Source of the DNA: Bradyrhizobium betae
GTDB taxonomy: Bacteria > Pseudomonadota > Alphaproteobacteria > Rhizobiales > Xanthobacteraceae
Assembly (NCBI RefSeq): GCF_004123905.1
Contig: NZ_MZXW01000004.1
Coordinates: forward strand, 186,001 to 250,000
Length of the DNA: 64,000 bases
Reading direction: 5' to 3'
Shown here: positions 55,513 through 63,114 of the stretch, piece by piece
Position numbering within the stretch: position 1 is the first letter of the stretch
Layout: each line of letters starts with the position of its first letter
Made by a program: the position numbers and the translations under genes
Notes under the pieces: generated by a model
Told to the model about the DNA's origin: nothing
What the model saw: the letters and a program-made list of their open reading frames with translations, nothing else
Databases searched by the model: none

Positions 55513-56484
55513 ATGTTTGGCTTCCTCCTACAAAGAGCCTGGCAGGCCTGCATCGTGGTCGTCGCCATGTCGGTGCTGGTCTTCTGCGGTGTCCATGCCG
55601 TCGGCAATCCGGTGGACGTGTTGATCTCGCCTGATGCGACGCAGGACATTCGCGCTTCCGTCATCGCCCAATACGGTTTCGATCAGCCGTTGTGGCGGCA
55701 GTATCTTGGTTTCGTCGGCCGCCTGATCCATAGCGATTTCGGTCGGTCCTTCGTTTACAACATGCCGGTCAGCGAGCTCATCCTCTCGCGCCTGCCAGCG
55801 ACCCTGGAACTGACTTTGGCCGCTGTGCTGTTTGCCAGCCTCGTCGGGGTGCCGATCGGCATGTATGCCGGCTATCGGCCGCATAGTTTTGTATCGCGCG
55901 CCATTATGGCCTTGTCGATCCTCGGCTTCTCCGTTCCGACATTCTGGTTCGGTCTGATGTTGATCATGATCTTCGCGGTCCAGTGTGGCTGCATGCCGGC
56001 CGGTGGCCGCGGCGAGACCGTCAGCCTGTTCGGCACGGAATTCAGTTTCCTCACCGCCGACGGTCTTTCGCATCTCGTCCTGCCCGCTCTCAATCTGGCG
56101 CTGTTCAAGTTCTCGCTGATGATCCGTCTCGCCCGCGCAGGCACGCGCGAACTGATGCTGAGCGACACCGTGAAATTTGCGCGCGCCGCCGGCATATCGG
56201 AATTCACCATCCTGCGCCGCCACGTCCTGAGGCTGATCTCCATTCCACTCGTCACGGTCTTCGGTCTCGAGTTCGGCTCCACTCTTGCCTTTGCCGTGGT
56301 GACCGAAACGATCTTCTCATGGCCCGGGCTCGGCAAGCTCATCATCGACAGTATCACCTCGCTCGACCGGCCTGTCATGGTCGCCTATCTCATGTTGATC
56401 GCCCTGCTGTTCACCCTCATCAATCTCGTGGTCGATCTCACTTATGCCTTGCTCGATCCGCGTCTTCGGAAAGGGCGGGCGTGA
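55513..56484 (+). CDS. Peptide/nickel-type ABC transporter permease (DppB-like)
   Basis: A 323-residue permease with six membrane segments. The N-terminal AWQACIVVVAMSVLVFCGVH, the family motif RLPATLELTLAAVLFASLVG, and the EAA loop (REL...DTVKFARAAGISEFTI, then RRHVLRLISIPLVTVFGLEF) are typical of DppB/OppB. The TGA overlaps the next ATG (TGATG), coupling it to the second permease. Confidence 0.93.
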   Translation: MFGFLLQRAWQACIVVVAMSVLVFCGVHAVGNPVDVLISPDATQDIRASVIAQYGFDQPLWRQYLGFVGRLIHSDFGRSFVYNMPVSELILSRLPATLELTLAAVLFASLVGVPIGMYAGYRPHSFVSRAIMALSILGFSVPTFWFGLMLIMIFAVQCGCMPAGGRGETVSLFGTEFSFLTADGLSHLVLPALNLALFKFSLMIRLARAGTRELMLSDTVKFARAAGISEFTILRRHVLRLISIPLVTVFGLEFGSTLAFAVVTETIFSWPGLGKLIIDSITSLDRPVMVAYLMLIALLFTLINLVVDLTYALLDPRLRKGRA

Positions 56485-57359
56485 TGAGCGACACTCCCTT
56501 TTCCCGCTTCCTCGGCGACTTCAGGAAGAACAAGGTCGCCACCGGCGCGGCGATCGTCGTTGCCTTGATCGTCGTCCTGGCCGTCATTGCCCCCTTGGTG
56601 ACGCCGCAGAACCCCTATGATCTCGCCCATCTGGTGCTTCGCGATGCGCGGCGGCCGCCGGGCTATGTCGGAAGCGCCGGCTATACGCATTGGCTCGGTA
56701 CGGATTCGCAAGGTCGCGATCTCCTGTCGGCCATCATCTACGGCCTTCGCATTTCGCTGCAAATGGGTGTGATCGCCGGCGCCGTCGCCTTTGCCCTCGG
56801 TGCGCTGGTCGGCTGTGCGGCGGCTTACGTCGGCGGACGAGTGGAGAGCCTCGCGATGCGGCTCGTCGATTTGCAGCTTTCCTTTCCGGCGATCCTGCTT
56901 GCTTTCGTGATGGCTGCACTATTCGGCCAGGGGCGCTCCCAGCTGATCCTGGCGCTGATCTTTGCGCAATATGCCTATTTCGCCCGCACCGCCCATGGTG
57001 CGGCGGCCGCGGAACGGCAGAAGGATTACGTCGAGGCTGCGCTTTCGATTCCGCTCTCGCCCTGGCGCGTCGTTTTCAAACACATGTTGCCGAACTCGCT
57101 TCCGCCGCTGATCGTCGTGGCGACGGTGCAGATTGCCAGCGCCATCTCTCTCGAAGCAACGCTCTCCTTCCTCGGTGTCGGTCTTCCGCCGTCGGAGCCG
57201 TCGCTCGGTATGCTGATCGCCAACGGTTTCCAGTATCTGCTGTCGGGGCGCTACTGGATCTCGATCTATCCCGGCCTGGCGCTGATCCTGTTCATCGTGT
57301 CGCTCAATCTGGTCGGCGACCAGATCCGCGACCAGCTCAATCCGAGGCTCCATCGGTGA
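56484..57359 (+). CDS. Peptide/nickel-type ABC transporter permease (DppC-like)
   Basis: A 291-residue DppC/OppC-type permease beginning at ATG 56484. It has NKVATGAAIVVALIVVLAVI, GTDSQGRDLLSAIIYGLRIS, and the EAA loop QKDYVEAALSIPLSPWRVVF with KHMLPNSLPPLIVVATVQIA. The stop overlaps the GTG of the ATPase gene (GTGA). Longer in-frame sequence upstream lies inside dppB and is not real. Confidence 0.93.
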   Translation: MSDTPFSRFLGDFRKNKVATGAAIVVALIVVLAVIAPLVTPQNPYDLAHLVLRDARRPPGYVGSAGYTHWLGTDSQGRDLLSAIIYGLRISLQMGVIAGAVAFALGALVGCAAAYVGGRVESLAMRLVDLQLSFPAILLAFVMAALFGQGRSQLILALIFAQYAYFARTAHGAAAAERQKDYVEAALSIPLSPWRVVFKHMLPNSLPPLIVVATVQIASAISLEATLSFLGVGLPPSEPSLGMLIANGFQYLLSGRYWISIYPGLALILFIVSLNLVGDQIRDQLNPRLHR

Positions 57360-59110
57360 CCGCCCCGCCATTCAGCGAAACAAGATCCGCGCTGCTGGAC
57401 GTCAGTAATCTGAAGACCTGGTTTCCGGGTGACCGGGGCGAGGTGAGGGCGGTGGACGGCGTGTCCTTCTCGGTCTCGCCGGGCGAAGTGCTCGGCATCG
57501 TCGGAGAGTCCGGTTCCGGCAAGTCGGTCACCGGCTTTTCGATCATTGGGCTGATCGATGAACCTGGCCGCATCGTGGAAGGGGCGATCAAGCTCGAAGG
57601 CCGCGAATTGATCGGCTTGCCGCAGGAAGAGTTGCGGAAAATCCGGGGCAGGATCATCTCCATGGTCTTCCAAGACCCCATGGCCGCCCTCAATCCGGTG
57701 CTGAGCATCGGCACGCAGATCAGGCTCGCACTGGAAGCCCATGAACGGATTGGCCCAAAGGAAGTCCGCGAAAGGGCGATCGCCGCTCTGGCCCAGGTGC
57801 GCATCAGTGAACCCGAACGAAAAATCGATTTCTTTCCGCATCAGTTTTCCGGCGGCATGCGGCAGCGGGTCGCCATCGCGATCGCGCTTCTGCATCGGCC
57901 GAAGCTCGTCATCTGCGACGAACCCACGACGGCGCTCGACGTTTCGATTCAGGCTGAAATCCTGAGCGAGATGAAGGCGCTGGTCTCCGATCTGGGCACG
58001 GCGCTGATCTGGATCAGCCACGATCTCGCAACCGTCGCCTCCATCGCCGACCGCGTCGCCGTGATGCGGTCGGGTCATGTCGTCGAAAGCGGACCCGCCC
58101 TTGCCGTCCTGACCAGGCCACAGCACGACTATACCAAGACCCTGCTGAATGCTCTGCCCTCGCGCGCCAGCCCCGGTGAGCTGCTGCTGCGCAGTGCCGG
58201 CGTTCCCGATGCGGCGCCGCCGGCGCGGAAGGAGGTCCCCGATGACGTTGTTGCGCTCGGCAGCCCCTATCTTGTCATAAACAATGTCGTCAAGACATTC
58301 GCAAAGCCGGCCGGTCTGTTTGCAAGACTGCAGTTTGGGCTCGCCGGCGCGAAGCCACCGTCGGCATCCAACGCCGTCGATGGAGTCGATATCGTCCTGA
58401 ACAGGGGCGAAGTTCTCGGTGTCGTGGGTGAATCGGGATCGGGAAAATCCACCCTCGGACGGATGGCAGCGGGCATCATCGCGCCGACGTCAGGTAGCGT
58501 GCGGCTCGCCGGCCAGCCGGTGATGAGCTCCGGCACCATGCCGCGCAAGGTCACCACACGCATACAGACGATTTTTCAGGATCCCTTCGCCTCGCTGAAT
58601 GGCCGCATGCGCATCGGGGAGATCCTGTCCGAAGGTCCGCTGGCGCATCGCCTGATCAGCCGCGGCGAGGCCCCAAATTACGTCAGGCAATGGCTCGCGG
58701 CCGTGGGCCTCGATCCGGGTTATGCCAACCGCTTTCCTCACCAATTCTCCGGTGGCCAACGGCAGCGTATCGCTATTGCGCGGGCGCTCGCGATGCAGCC
58801 GGACGTCGTCGTCTGCGACGAACCGGTTGCCTCGCTCGATGTCTCCATCCAGGCGCAGATTATCAATCTGCTGATCCGGCTGCGATCCGAGCTCGATCTG
58901 TCGCTTATCTTCATCAGCCACGACCTGTCGGTTGTCCGGCATCTCTGTGACCGTGTCGTGATCATGCGCCGTGGACGGATCGTGGAGCAAGGTGCGGCGG
59001 AAGCCATTTATGCCAGGCCACAGAATGAATATACGAAGCGACTGCTTGCCGCGATGCCGATGCTTCCTCGGAGCGTGGCAGGACTCGAACCTGCAACCGG
59101 ACCGTTATGA
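57356..59110 (+). CDS. Fused DppD-DppF ABC transporter ATPase
   Basis: A 584-residue protein containing two complete ABC ATPase domains in one chain. Domain 1 (about 12-260) has Walker A GESGSGKSV, LSGG-type FSGGMRQR and Walker B LVICDEPTTALDV. A linker follows, and domain 2 (about 300-570) has Walker A GESGSGKST, FSGGQRQRIAIARALAMQP and VVVCDEPVASLDV. Start is GTG 57356 by the GTGA overlap. The last ~14 residues (RSVAGLEPATGPL) are encoded by tRNA-derived sequence on the other strand, so the natural C-terminus may have been replaced. Confidence 0.93.
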   Translation: MTAPPFSETRSALLDVSNLKTWFPGDRGEVRAVDGVSFSVSPGEVLGIVGESGSGKSVTGFSIIGLIDEPGRIVEGAIKLEGRELIGLPQEELRKIRGRIISMVFQDPMAALNPVLSIGTQIRLALEAHERIGPKEVRERAIAALAQVRISEPERKIDFFPHQFSGGMRQRVAIAIALLHRPKLVICDEPTTALDVSIQAEILSEMKALVSDLGTALIWISHDLATVASIADRVAVMRSGHVVESGPALAVLTRPQHDYTKTLLNALPSRASPGELLLRSAGVPDAAPPARKEVPDDVVALGSPYLVINNVVKTFAKPAGLFARLQFGLAGAKPPSASNAVDGVDIVLNRGEVLGVVGESGSGKSTLGRMAAGIIAPTSGSVRLAGQPVMSSGTMPRKVTTRIQTIFQDPFASLNGRMRIGEILSEGPLAHRLISRGEAPNYVRQWLAAVGLDPGYANRFPHQFSGGQRQRIAIARALAMQPDVVVCDEPVASLDVSIQAQIINLLIRLRSELDLSLIFISHDLSVVRHLCDRVVIMRRGRIVEQGAAEAIYARPQNEYTKRLLAAMPMLPRSVAGLEPATGPL

Positions 59111-59115
59111 GCGGC
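59071..59115 (-). repeat. 3' half of a tRNA gene (anticodon CAT), att-like remnant
   Basis: On the - strand the sequence forms the 3' half of a tRNA. It gives a 7-base acceptor 3' strand CACGCTC (59071-59077), a 5-bp T stem GCAGG/CCTGC around TTCGAGT (59078-59094), a 5-base variable loop, and an anticodon loop CTCATAA (59105-59111) with 4 of 5 stem pairs. The anticodon reads CAT (Met or Ile2). No D arm, 5' acceptor strand (GAGCGTG expected) or CCA follows. It overlaps the 3' end of the ABC ATPase gene. Such fragments are footprints of site-specific integration at a tRNA. Confidence 0.6.
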
Positions 59116-59363
59116 GGATCATTCGGTGGTTTCCCGAAGTTTGCTGGGATTGCAGCTGTTTGGATGAAGCAAGCTCAAGCTTGCTCATGATGGATTGGAA
59201 CGAGAGTTAAAGGTTTTCAAATGGTTAGGTGGCGGCGTGTGCACGAGGTGTGCACCGGGAGATCCAGAAAAATCCATTAGCGGCAAGTTAGACGAGTCTC
59301 AAACCGCGCCATCGCTGATTCACGACATCGCCTGGGATGTGCGCCTGCCTCCAATAATTATGA
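59116..59363. other. Gap after the ABC operon, no gene
   Basis: About 250 bases between the tRNA remnant and the methyltransferase-like gene. It includes the palindrome GCAAGCTCAAGCTTGC near 59168 and no coherent protein. I cannot see an integrase, transposase or inverted terminal repeats. It may be the scar of the insertion implied by the tRNA fragment. Confidence 0.4.
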
Positions 59364-60107
59364 TCAGCGAGAGCCGGTGCGATCCATACATGCAACGATG
59401 TCGCGAGGAGATTTTCGACCTGCGGCCTGCGGTGGAGCGAACACCGCCAAGTACCCGCCATCACCTGCGAGCCGATACGTGGCGATCTCGCCGTAGTCAA
59501 CGGCGGTCAGTTCGCAACGCAACAGATCAATCGGCGTGCCATGCCTTGAGGTCGGGCGCTCGAAGTCGACAACTCCGATCCGCGCGCCCGGCTTCAAGGC
59601 CGGTGCGAGATTATAGAGGAATGCATAGGGTTGGGTTATCTCATGATACATGCGGGCGAGGATGGCGACATCCAGCGAGGAAGCGGGCAGGCGTGGGTCG
59701 TGTGGTTCGCCCAACGCGAATATGATGTTTGTCAGTCCCAGCCGTTCTGTTCGCCGGTCGAGTTCGATGAGATAGTCCCGCATGATGTCCTGGGCGATGA
59801 CGAAACCTTTTGGACCGACGATGTTTGAGAGGCGGACCGTGTAGTAGCCGCTGCTTGCACCAATATCGCCGACCGTCATTCCTGGTTTCAGCTCAAGAAG
59901 ACGTGCGACCTCGCCGACCTCATTCAGGAAGTCGCGGTGCTCCTCGGCGGCGCGGCTTGGGCTGGCGATCGGCGCAACCGGGCGCCGAGTTGGGAGAAAA
60001 TCCTTGGCAGGGATTCCTGGAGAGGTCAGATAACCAATGTCAGCGGCGCATACGCGAGTTGTACTCAGCGCCGCGACAAGCGCCACTATGAGGACTAGCG
60101 TCATCAT
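59364..60107 (-). CDS. Exported class I SAM-methyltransferase-like protein
   Basis: A 247-residue protein. From ATG 60107 it has a signal peptide (TLVLIVALVAALSTTRVCAA), then a methyltransferase fold with motif I VGDIGASSGYYTVRLSNIVG, motif II-like FVIAQDIMRDYLIELDRR, and IGVVDFERPTSRHGTPIDLL. It resembles the 'predicted methyltransferase' family (COG4798) found with N-terminal signals in alphaproteobacteria. How SAM would be supplied outside the cytoplasm is unclear, so the fold may bind another ligand. The longer GTG start at 60161 adds no conserved sequence. Confidence 0.8.
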   Translation of the reverse strand: MMTLVLIVALVAALSTTRVCAADIGYLTSPGIPAKDFLPTRRPVAPIASPSRAAEEHRDFLNEVGEVARLLELKPGMTVGDIGASSGYYTVRLSNIVGPKGFVIAQDIMRDYLIELDRRTERLGLTNIIFALGEPHDPRLPASSLDVAILARMYHEITQPYAFLYNLAPALKPGARIGVVDFERPTSRHGTPIDLLRCELTAVDYGEIATYRLAGDGGYLAVFAPPQAAGRKSPRDIVACMDRTGSR

Positions 60108-60238
60108 GGGGCCGCCAAGTATCAGACGCGGTCGTTCACTTTGCGAAAGACGTGGGCCCACGATGATCCGCTTTCATGCCCATGAAGCAGGCTTGAGGAT
60201 CGACGGTTTTTGACGCGAAGAGGGGCCTGCGGATGATG

Positions 60239-60664
60239 CTACTTGCCCTCGTTCCAGATGTCGGTGGCGAGTTTCCAGTCATTTCCGACCTTCTCCCAAA
60301 TCACCACATATTTTCCAGTTACTTCCTGCGGTGTCGCTCCCTTGGTCTTCAGCACGAACGTGCCGATCTCGCGTGCCGCGGAAGGGCCAAGCGACTTGAC
60401 GTCAACGGTGGTAAGCTTCGGATCGCCAACTTGCTCGGCCATGCCTTTCCACATTGTCTCGATGGCTGCCCGGCCCTGTACCATCGCGGAGCCGGGCGGG
60501 AATGCGGTCGCATCCGTGCTGTAGAGTGATCCGATCCCGGAGAAGTCGCCCTTGTTGAACATTTCAATCCATTTGGCGTTTGTCGCTTCAATTTCGGCCT
60601 TCTGAGCCAAAGCCGGGACGGTCGACGAGATCACGAATGCAATAACCAGTGCTATGCTGCGCAT
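60239..60664 (-). CDS. Exported SnoaL/SgcJ-like (NTF2-fold) protein
   Basis: A 141-residue protein with a signal peptide (RSIALVIAFVISSTVPALAQ) and an NTF2-like domain: AKWIEMFNKGDFSGIGSLYS, DATAFPPGSAMVQGRAAIET and KYVVIWEKVGNDWKLATDIW. The SgcJ/EcaC family is widely annotated as an oxidoreductase-like or steroid-isomerase-fold protein. GGAG lies six bases before ATG 60664, which decides this start. Function is unknown; the fold often binds small hydrophobic ligands. Confidence 0.8.
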   Translation of the reverse strand: MRSIALVIAFVISSTVPALAQKAEIEATNAKWIEMFNKGDFSGIGSLYSTDATAFPPGSAMVQGRAAIETMWKGMAEQVGDPKLTTVDVKSLGPSAAREIGTFVLKTKGATPQEVTGKYVVIWEKVGNDWKLATDIWNEGK

Positions 60665-60824
60665 GATCATCTCCAATGCTGACGTAGATGCGAATGCAGT
60701 GCCGCAATTGGCCTGACGTCGAAATGGATGCGTTGTCGCGCGGTCACCCGAGCACGCGCCCCTCCTGTAGAGATAGCAGCCGAGCATCGAGGGGGCCGCT
60801 CCGGCGCCTCTTGCGGCCGGCGTC

Positions 60825-60947
60825 TTACAGGCGCACACCGGTTGTCGCAAACGCCTGGGCCACGGGCTCCTGCACCTGATCCAGGATTGCCATTGCGGCA
60901 AATGCGATGACAATCGCCGCAGCGCAGCCGAGCAGAAAAGCCTTCAT
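60825..60947 (-). CDS. 40-residue small membrane/exported protein
   Basis: MKAFLLGCAAAIVIAFAAMA then ILDQVQEPVAQAFATTGVRL: one hydrophobic segment followed by a QEPVAQAF...VRL tail. I recognise this pattern as a short, recurrent Rhizobiales family often missed by length cut-offs. ATG 60947 is preceded by a purine-rich GGAGTTTGCGC. It is transcribed in the same direction as the SnoaL-like gene, 160 bases downstream. Function unknown. Confidence 0.65.
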   Translation of the reverse strand: MKAFLLGCAAAIVIAFAAMAILDQVQEPVAQAFATTGVRL

Positions 60948-61049
60948 GCGCAAACTCCATCACTTGTAAGCCGTACGTATCCTACGACGCCGCTTGCTGT
61001 GAGCAACTGTGACGGACGATCTAAAGGTCGCCCGCCGTTCCTGCCGGCT

Positions 61050-61286
61050 CTAAGGGCTCTTAAAAACCGGGTCGATCGAAAATGCATCGCCCATCAACCC
61101 CAACGATTGAAGGTCGGCGCTGTGCAATTCCACTTCCAATATTGCGAGGAGCAGCGCGAGCACGACGACCATGAGGATGAGGAGAGGCGAGGCCTCTCGT
61201 GGCGCTGGATCTGGGGCAATCAAGAGCACGCGCACGGCGCGGAGCCATGAGATCACCCGCAGCAACGGTCTCGATTGCCCCTGCAT
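61050..61286 (-). CDS. Small single-pass membrane protein (tentative)
   Basis: About 78 residues from ATG 61286, preceded by AAGGAAGAAGGC, a fair ribosome-binding site. It has an N-terminal basic stretch (MQGQSRPLLRVISWLRAVRV), a strong membrane helix (SPLLILMVVVLALLLAILEV) and an acidic tail. There is no family recognition, and it could be a chance frame in GC-rich sequence. Confidence 0.4.
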   Translation of the reverse strand: MQGQSRPLLRVISWLRAVRVLLIAPDPAPREASPLLILMVVVLALLLAILEVELHSADLQSLGLMGDAFSIDPVFKSP

Positions 61287-61455
61287 GCCTTCTTCCTTGA
61301 CATGACGAGCAAAGATATGACGAACCAAAGCTAGGACTCGCGCCGCCGCCATTCAAGGGAAGAATGCCGATGACGGGCGAACTGACGCAGTGCGGGTCGA
61401 GGAACGGATATCGATCCTTCATCGTTGAAGGTTGGGCTCCAAAGGAGGATCTCAC

Positions 61456-61716
61456 GTGAAGGCTCTGATATCCATCCTATGCCTGGTAGTGCTCGCAGCG
61501 TTCGATAGTGCACTCGCCCAATCCGGACAGACGGGGTCACCTGCCGCACAGACCCGTCCCGAAGATAAGGGCCAGCTGCAGCCACAGGGCTGGACGGGTC
61601 CGATCAATACGGGTTCGGGCGGCGCGCCTGCCGAAAGTCCGCAGGGACAGAGCCCGCCCGGGATGCAGGCGGCGCCCGAGGGGTCGTCCAAGACGGTGGT
61701 GGCGCCGAAGAAGTAG
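61456..61716 (+). CDS. Small exported Pro/Gly/Gln-rich protein
   Basis: An 86-residue protein starting at GTG 61456 with AAAGGAGG seven bases upstream. A signal peptide (KALISILCLVVLAAFDSALA) precedes a low-complexity chain (QPQGWTGPINTGSGGAPAES, ending VVAPKK). No family recognised. It lies upstream of the WD40-cytochrome c gene and could be co-transcribed. Confidence 0.6.
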   Translation: MKALISILCLVVLAAFDSALAQSGQTGSPAAQTRPEDKGQLQPQGWTGPINTGSGGAPAESPQGQSPPGMQAAPEGSSKTVVAPKK

Positions 61717-61793
61717 GTGTGGTGTCGTCACGGACATCTGTCGGGTCGAGCACTGTTGAAGGCGTGGAACGTGACCATGGCCGGCAAAGACTG

Positions 61794-63083
61794 ATGGGGT
61801 GGGTTTCCCGCGCCCGGGCCGCGGCAGCGCTCGTGACCCTTGTCGCTGCGTCAGCCGTGCACGCGCAGATGGCAGGTCACGGCGGCCCCGTCCGGGCGCT
61901 CGCCGTTTCACCTGACGGTGACAGTCTGTTGTCAGGCAGCTTCGACGCGGTCGCCATCCGCTGGTCGCTGAAGACCGACGCGGCGCATGAGGTGTTGCGG
62001 TATCATGCGGATGCTGTGAACGCGGTCGCTTTCCTGAAAGACGGCCGCATGATCACCGCCGGTGCCGACGCCCGCATTGCAGTGTGGACGGCGGGCCGGC
62101 AGCGGCCCGACCAGGTCCTGGAGGCCCATACCGGTCCTGTCGTCGCACTTGCCGTCTCGCCGGACGGATCGAAGCTCGCCTCTGCCTCATGGGACCACAC
62201 CGTGCGGCTCTGGTCCCTGGCCGACGGCGCGTCCCGTGCGTTCGAAGGTCACGCCCAGAATGCGAATGGCGTCGCCTTCGCTCCGGACGGGATGTCGCTC
62301 GTGAGCGTCGGCTACGACCTTGCACTGCGCATCTGGCGCTTGCCGGAGGGCGGGCCTGAAACGGTGGCATTGCCGGCGCCATTGAACGCCGTCGCCATCG
62401 CCCCCGATGGGGAGATCGTCGCGGCAGGGGCGGATGGCAAGCTGCGCATGCTGACCACTGACGGAAAGCCGGCGGGCGAGATGGCCGCAGGCGCGTCACC
62501 GATTGTCGCGTTGGCGCTTTCCGACGACGGGGCACTGATCGCCGCCGCAGGCATCGGCGGCACTGTTGCCATTGTCGAGCGCAAGTCGCGGAGGGTGTTG
62601 CGGACGCTGGTGGGGCCCGGTTTCCCCGTCTGGTCGGTCGTGTTCCTGCATGATGCAGCGACGCTCGTGACCGGAGGTGCCGATGGAAAGATCCGGCGCT
62701 GGGATGTGCAGAGCGGTGAGCCTATCGGTTCGAATCTGTTTGGGTCATCAGCGGATCCGCTGGCCGCCTATGCGGGCGATCATGGCGCCGATGTCTTTCG
62801 CGCCTGCGTTGCCTGCCACACGCTGTCGGCGAAGGAGCCGCAACGTGCGGGGCCGACGCTTGCCGGATTGTTCGGCCGGAAAATCGCCTCGCTCCCCGGC
62901 TATCGGTTTTCCGAGGCCCTCAAGACGATGGATATCGTCTGGACCCCCGAGACCGTCGCAAAGCTGTTTGAAGTGGGACCCAACGCCTACACGCCGGGAA
63001 CGAAGATGCCGGAGCAGCGCATCGGATCGGCCGAAGACCGCCGCGCATTGACCGACTTCCTGGCCCGAGCGACCTCGCAATAG
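61794..63083 (+). CDS. Exported WD40-repeat protein with C-terminal cytochrome c domain
   Basis: A 429-residue periplasmic protein with a signal (RAAAALVTLVAASAVHAQMA). Residues ~30-320 form a WD40 beta-propeller with several repeats of the 'HxxxV..LAVSPDGxxLxSxSxDxxxRxW' type (GHGGPVRALAVSPDGDSLLS, SKLASASWDHTVRLWSLADG). Residues ~335-429 form a class I cytochrome c: haem site CVACH, axial Met in GTKMPEQ. ATG 61794 gives the signal at the N-terminus. It probably transfers electrons while the propeller docks a partner. Similar fusions are reported near formate dehydrogenase loci; the partner here is not in view. Confidence 0.88.
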   Translation: MGWVSRARAAAALVTLVAASAVHAQMAGHGGPVRALAVSPDGDSLLSGSFDAVAIRWSLKTDAAHEVLRYHADAVNAVAFLKDGRMITAGADARIAVWTAGRQRPDQVLEAHTGPVVALAVSPDGSKLASASWDHTVRLWSLADGASRAFEGHAQNANGVAFAPDGMSLVSVGYDLALRIWRLPEGGPETVALPAPLNAVAIAPDGEIVAAGADGKLRMLTTDGKPAGEMAAGASPIVALALSDDGALIAAAGIGGTVAIVERKSRRVLRTLVGPGFPVWSVVFLHDAATLVTGGADGKIRRWDVQSGEPIGSNLFGSSADPLAAYAGDHGADVFRACVACHTLSAKEPQRAGPTLAGLFGRKIASLPGYRFSEALKTMDIVWTPETVAKLFEVGPNAYTPGTKMPEQRIGSAEDRRALTDFLARATSQ

Positions 63084-63114
63084 GTGAGGCCATGCGGATG
63101 GGGAATGGTCGCGC

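Noticed and set aside
59195..59725. 176-codon + strand frame after the tRNA remnant
   Set aside because: It is Arg/Ser-rich, largely antisense to the methyltransferase-like gene, and shows no integrase or transposase motifs.
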